From contig NC_135172.1 in the NCBI RefSeq assembly GCF_041146795.1, positions 13,816,137 through 13,880,136 of the forward strand: 64,000 nucleotides of DNA, in the 5' to 3' direction. The position numbers were made by a program, and so were the translations under genes. Below the pieces are notes generated by a model, which was not told where the DNA came from, searched no databases, and saw only the letters and a program-made list of their open reading frames with translations. How positions within the stretch are numbered: the stretch's first letter is position 1; each line of letters begins with the position of its first letter. Below are positions 59,201 through 64,000 of the stretch, piece by piece. This DNA is from Maylandia zebra (taxonomy: Eukaryota; Chordata; Actinopteri; Cichliformes; Cichlidae).

Positions 59201-62200
59201 GTCAGATGCTGATGATATCACTTAACCTTGTAAAGCCCGAATCATGAGGTAATTGCCAGGAAATTATGTATATTTTTTTAAAGTGGAGTGTTTATTGAAC
59301 CTTCCATTTGGATCATCTTTGCTACATCTGACATTCCTCTACAATTTATTTAGGTTTATCAGCAGAAACAAAATTGACCTGGTGATGTTGAGGTCTTAAA
59401 GACTCACAAAAGCCATGTATGACACATGGTATCACAGAGTTAAAATTTAAGGCTTAAATAATGGAAGTAGTCAGTGCTGTGGACTTTGCATGCCCTCCCT
59501 GTGTCTGTGCTGGTTCTCATGCTTCGTTCCAAAGTCCAAAAACATGCACGGGGTTTGGTCGAATACTGATTTTAAACTGACCGTAGGTCAGAATGTGTGT
59601 TATGTTTTTCTGAATGCTTCTGTGTGTTAAACCTGCTCTCCAGGAGGGGCCTAACCTGCCTCTAAATCTATGCCAGCTGGGATAGGCTCCAGGAGTTTTT
59701 TGCCACTTACCTCTTGCAACTTGCTGAGAACAATCTTTGTGTAGTTCTGCTCCTGCACCTGGTTAACGAGGGCATCCAAGTTGTCTTTGACAATGGTGGA
59801 ATTGAGGCAGCTGGTGAACTGACTTATATCATAGTTTAAGGGGAATGTTAGATTAACGATAGTAACACGGGTTATGAATCCCAAAGTGCAGGCTGAAACA
59901 CAGAAAGAGAAACAATTTTTGGTTAAACAGTAAATTCTCTCTGGATTCTAATACAGGGGTCGGCAACCCTGAGCATGCGTGCCAGAAGGGTTAACTGATG
60001 GCACCATCGCTGGACTGGTGATTTTTCATTTTTATGGGCCGATGATTTTTTTTTTGTCAACGCTATAAACAGTGAAAGTGGTGGATTGGCCAGATGCTGG
60101 TCGATGTGTAAAAATAACTCAGTTGTTTGGTGGCTATGACGGAGCTTCCACAGAGGCCAGCAGGTGGATGAGGGAAAGGGGAGTCAGGAGGAGGAGAGCC
60201 CCGAGGCGGCCGCCGGTCCGAGTGTCAGGTGAACTGAACTTCAGGTAAGAAGTTATGACCTGCAGTCTATCTGGGTCAGATATAAACCAAGTTTAGGTGC
60301 AGTTTATTTTCGTTGTGCTGACTTTTTACCGTCAGTTGCAATAACTCGTACTGTGTACTAGCTAGCATGACGGAGTTTTTATACAGCTGAGTGGGTGCTA
60401 TGATGTTACTGATAGTGAACTTTATTTTATTCATAAGTAGAGATGGGTATTGATAAGATTTTCATGATTCCGATTCCATTTTCAATTCTGTTCCACCTTT
60501 GTGGGCGACCGTGGCTCAGGGGGTTGGGAAGCGTATCTGTAACCGGAAGGTCGCCGGTTCGATTCCCGGGCTCTCTGTCCTGGTCGTTGTGTCCTTGGGC
60601 AAGACACTTTACCCTACCGCCTACTGGTGTTGGCCGATGGCGCGATATGGCAGCCTCGCTTCTGTCAGTCTGCCCCAGGGCAGCTGTGGCTACAACCGTA
60701 GCTTACCTCCACCAGTGTGTGAATGCGAGAGTGAATGAATAGTGGCATTGTAAAGCGCTATATAAATCCAATCCATTATTATTATTACAAACCCAACAGC
60801 GAGATCCTAAGAGATCCACAGCCTATGGCTCTTCAATGGGGTCTCACAGGTCACTCGGAGACCTGTGTCTCTGAGTGGGAGACCAGAGATCACATTAACA
60901 TGTGTATCCCTGTATTAACAAACATGCCATATTGGCCCAGTTTATTTTTCTTATCATTGTTGTGAGGAGACTATAAATAGCATTTGCATTTTCTGTTGTA
61001 CAGTTCATTTACTGTTATGGATAAAAAGTCTTTTTTTTTTGTTTCAAAATACCTGATAACTATTCGCTGATAGCTGCCAACATCTGCGACAAAATATAAT
61101 TGTATAAAGTTGTTCTATATAGTGTGTAACTGTTAATATAGAGTGTTATTAAATTTATTGCTAATGCAATCATATGGCACACTGACTTCTGAGGGAATTT
61201 TAGATGGTACTCATCATCAGAAAGGTTGCCTATCCCTGTTCTGATACATGGACCGAGCAGTTGACAGAAAGAAACCAACCTGGAGATCGCTTTGACTCAT
61301 CCGGAAGGGACCTCTTTATTGCGCTCTTCAGCTTCCCGATCTTCTGACTGTCCACGTTGTTTTCCTTGAGAACACCCAGGAAGTACCTCAAGTAGTTGTT
61401 CTTTGTTTTCTGCTCACAAGAACAAAGGGAAAGAAGGAAATGCGCATAAAGAACAAGGTTAACAGCAAAAAACAGAAACCAAAATCAAAAAATGTAAATG
61501 TTTGCGGTCATGTATTACTCACAGTGTTGAAGTGATCATAGAAGGTTGAAGACATATACAGCGGCAGCATCCCGAGGTCTTTCAGAGTTTGCTCAGTCCA
61601 CACTGAAGGAGCTCTGGTTATCACGAAAACAGAACGGTGATTATTATTATGAAGGACAGAAAGGGCCAAATGTAAAAATGTAAATCTGCTGACAAGGAAA
61701 CAAACAAACAGGAATGAAAATCTGCCACAGCGGTGAAGCGTTTTGCGTACCCATATCTTGTGTTGCCATTAGTTATTCGAGCCTGAACAGCAGCTGCTTG
61801 AGCAGAAGTGAGGCTGGGGCAGCTTTTGAGATTTTCCAAGATGGATGAATCTGAGTTTAGGATGTAGGACGCATCCAGGATGCAGCACATGTTTCCCAAT
61901 ACTGATATTTCATCTTTAGTTAAGCTTGTGTTTGTTATGCCCTTTGAAAATAAAAGAAACAGAAATTCATTTCAACTCAAAACATTAAACAAAACCTTGG
62001 TGTGATGACAGTTATTTCCATTTCATGCAATTATTAATACATCTAATCTTTAGAGCTCAAGAAGTGATGTGTGGTTCGAGGACTCACCAAGCAGCTCTTT
62101 GCGTTTTCAAACAGGGCAGTGCGCTTGTAGCTGAGCGCTGCAGAGAAGACAGAGAAGTCTGCATTTCCCAACTCTGTGAAATAGGCCCTGCAGCTGGCCT

Positions 62201-62916
62201 GCGGCACCAGTGAGTAACTGCAAGAGGAAACACAAGTGTGACAAGCTGTAGCATCCACCATTCAGCTTTAATTCAGAACAAACAGACAGGATTCTTACTC
62301 ATAATACAGCAGCACATCTGGAGGGTAGAGGTTGAAGTTGGCAGCATCGTCTTTAATGTAAGTGTACATGCAGGTCAGCTGTTGATTAAAAAAAAAAGGC
62401 AAAATAATTAGCACCTTGTATCGTCCCCGTTTATGACGGAGAACATGTGTAAGAAAGCTCCATGACTTGTTGGATGGTAACGCATTTTTGTAATTTGCCT
62501 TCTCCACCAAAGCTGGAAGTCTGCACTTTAATCCACTGTGGTGGTGTGCAGCTGCAACATGCAAAAATTGCATCTTTGTTCAAACATTTATTACCCTAAC
62601 TCTATGTGCCAGAGTTATATACGGTGTAATCTATATAACCCGATTCACAGGGTATGTATATATTGTTTTAAGTGTGTTTTAAACAATTGTTATTTACTCC
62701 TTTGATGTCCAATATGTTCACTTTTTAATATTTGAGCAGATATGAAGGAGATTTTAAATATCCCATAAATGCCTTGAACACTGTACCTGAGACTCCACTA
62801 GTTTAACCTTCCTGCTGCCTGACCTCCGACAGGCTTTGATCAGGTTCTTGACTTGCCCATTGCCAATGTTCCTCGCTCCAGTGCATGTGAACCCTTGAAG
62901 CACAGAGGATGACAAA

Positions 62917-62954
<38 letters not shown>

Positions 62955-63947
62955 TGTTAGCTCTACTCAAACCCATTTGCAGGTTGTTTTGATTGATTTG
63001 ATTGATCTCCCAGACTGATTTGAACTCACTTGTTTGGACCTCCCAGCTGTGCAGAGGCGCTCTCTGTAGCTACCGACTCAAAGAACAATTCAGCCTAACA
63101 AAACAAACAAACAAAAAGAGTCTGTAATAACAGGCATGTAGCACAACACGACAATAAAAACTAAGCTGAGGGTTTCATCTTCTACCTGCTGCGGTTTCCA
63201 TTCCTTTCTGTTGAGTATGGTTATAACGTCGTTGCTACTGGAGAAGCCCACCAGCAGGGATCGAGGGATCTCAGTGGCCAGGTCATTGGGAACGTTCTGG
63301 ATCACTTGCACGCTGCTGGTGTTCACTGATATGATCTGAGAGAAGATGGAAGCATTGTGAGTTAACTCTCTGTGGAAAGCTTTCTATCTTTATCCAAAGC
63401 AGCTGATGGAAGTGTGCAGTTCAAATCATGCTCAAGTTATAACAGAAAACCTGTCATACCTGACTGACAAAGACCTGCTGGATGATCTGAGGACCAGAAA
63501 GGAGGTTTGCCACCAGTGAAGGAGTTTGGGAGGCACTTATCAGCTGATTACCAGAGATGCTCAAGAACACTCTGGAAGGTACACCAATGATGAGAGTGCC
63601 CAGACTTATCAGCGATGATGAGCTGTTGATCTGGTGGAAAGGATGGAAGCAGCACACGCATAAGTGAACATGACCACAAAGATGACTTTGATTTTTCTAA
63701 AGTCAGGATTCAGTCTAAAATCTGCAACCTGTATGATGCCCGAAGACAGCAGAGACTGGATGATGGTCATGGCCTGGCCTTCGCTCCAGCCCGTCACAGT
63801 GGAGAGAGTGCCGATGGAGTTTATTAAGTCCTGGGGTTTGATTGAGCTGATCTGATTCAGCGACATGCCAGTGCTTTGGCTGCCGAGGGCAGAAATGACT
63901 GTGGAGTCAATGTTCTGACCAAAGTTACCTGCCAAAGCAGCTGTGAC
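56207..63947 (-). CDS. Mesothelin-like GPI-anchored protein (partial; 5' end beyond window)
   Basis: Minus-strand exons: 63947-63729, 63630-63460, 63335-63186, 63094-63030, 62916-62787, 62378-62299, 62217-62088, 61941-61751, 61613-61523, 61409-61280, 59892-59711, 58922-58761, 58675-58539, 58271-58129, 58019-57925, 57664-57394 and 56292-56207; 2433 nt with stop, 810 residues visible, phases agree throughout. The visible protein is a series of helical-repeat-like segments typical of the mesothelin/stereocilin/otoancorin superfamily (for example DLINSIGTLSTVTGWSEGQA and SQTPSLVANLLSGPQIIQQV). Next comes a Ser/Thr-rich linker with an 8-residue repeat (TTTSGTTS). The last exon encodes a hydrophobic tail (FSFFALLVLLITSQYVV), as expected of a GPI signal. 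N-glycosylation sequons such as NLT and NST occur. Mesothelin is a cell-surface adhesion protein; the specific fish role is unknown. Assignment to mesothelin rather than another superfamily member rests mainly on the tail. Confidence 0.82.
57421..57482 (-). repeat. 24-bp coding tandem repeat
   Basis: Repeat unit GTCCCTGATGTTGTTGTTGAAGTT-type (plus strand, 24 bp), about 2.5 copies. It encodes the 8-residue Thr/Ser/Gly repeat just before the GPI signal of the mesothelin-like protein. Likely length-polymorphic. Confidence 0.85.
59954..61238. mobile_element. hAT-like element (1,285 bp) with a nested SINE
   Basis: The left end CAGGGGTCGGCAACCCTGAG and right end ...CAGAAAGGTTGCCTATCCCTG are inverted repeats. 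The flanks TTCTAATA (59946-59953) and TTCTGATA (61239-61246) match at 7 of 8. It contains the tRNA-SINE at 60501-60787, and at 60437-60495 another element end starting TAGAGATGGGTATTGATAAG. It accounts for most of the 1.4-kb intron of the mesothelin-like gene. No transposase frame. Confidence 0.82.
60501..60787 (+). mobile_element. Full-length tRNA-derived SINE
   Basis: An A-box-like TGGCTCAGGGGG at 60512-60523 and a perfect B box GGTTCGATTCC at 60556-60566 mark the tRNA-derived head. The body matches the fragments at 21687 and 46400 (GGGCAGCTGTGGCTACAACC, CCACCAGTGTGTGAATG). The tail is GTAAAGCGCTATATAAATCC with (ATT)n. It could still carry a pol III promoter. Antisense to the host gene. Confidence 0.85.
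62918..62948 (+). repeat. (AC)n microsatellite
   Basis: About 15 AC units directly upstream (minus-strand sense) of the exon at 62916-62787. The exon's acceptor 'gtag' abuts the repeat, so the run replaces the usual polypyrimidine tract with a (TG)n. Confidence 0.9.
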
Positions 63948-64000
63948 CTTCACACGTGAGAGGAAAACTTTGTCAGTAGAGTCAAATTTATGTCTACAGT

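Overview
This window is vertebrate nuclear DNA, almost certainly from a ray-finned (teleost) fish. The evidence is multi-exon genes with GT-AG introns and polyadenylation signals, a dense load of fish-type repeats (Tc1-like relics, hAT MITEs with 8-bp target duplications, L2/RTE-type LINE 3' ends, tRNA-derived SINEs), and proteins that match vertebrate BFAR and TXNDC11 along their length. The repeats look percomorph, possibly cichlid, but I cannot name the species. There are no bacterial operons, CRISPR arrays or recognisable endogenous viruses.

Layout. 1-25,000 is a cluster of four minus-strand C2H2 zinc-finger-type genes. Gene A (2644 to beyond base 1, partial) and gene B (10347-3971, 530 aa, 8 fingers) are tandem duplicates. 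They share the same exon plan and an unusual conserved first exon. Gene C (17865-12874, 571 aa, 9 fingers) is a more distant relative with a run of small exons encoding basic, AT-hook-like modules. Gene D (about 24998-20827, 215 aa) keeps an open frame but its fingers are degenerate. 25,000-28,700 is intergenic, with an RTE-type LINE relic and the bfar promoter.

29881-36179 (+) is bfar (RING + SAM + membrane segments, 460 aa, 8 coding exons). 40019-48576 (+) is txndc11 (858 aa, 13 coding exons). 53972-55531 (+) is a very short LITAF-domain protein (88 aa, 3 exons). 63947-56207 (-) is the 3' part of a mesothelin-like GPI-anchored protein gene (17 exons, 810 residues visible, 5' end beyond the window), convergent with the LITAF-domain gene. 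For every gene model the summed exon length is a multiple of three and intron phases agree, which is strong internal support.

The four right-hand genes act in different places: BFAR and TXNDC11 are ER-membrane proteins linked to apoptosis control and redox folding, LITAF-domain proteins sit on endosomal membranes, and mesothelin-like proteins on the cell surface. Human BFAR, TXNDC11, LITAF and MSLN all lie on 16p13 (from memory), so this is probably a conserved synteny block rather than a functional operon. I found no clearly new biological system. The best leads are the zinc-finger cluster with its uncharacterised N-terminal exon, the phase-1 exon array in gene C, the decayed gene D, a perfect 13-bp hairpin just after the txndc11 stop codon, and several nested transposons dated by their target duplications.
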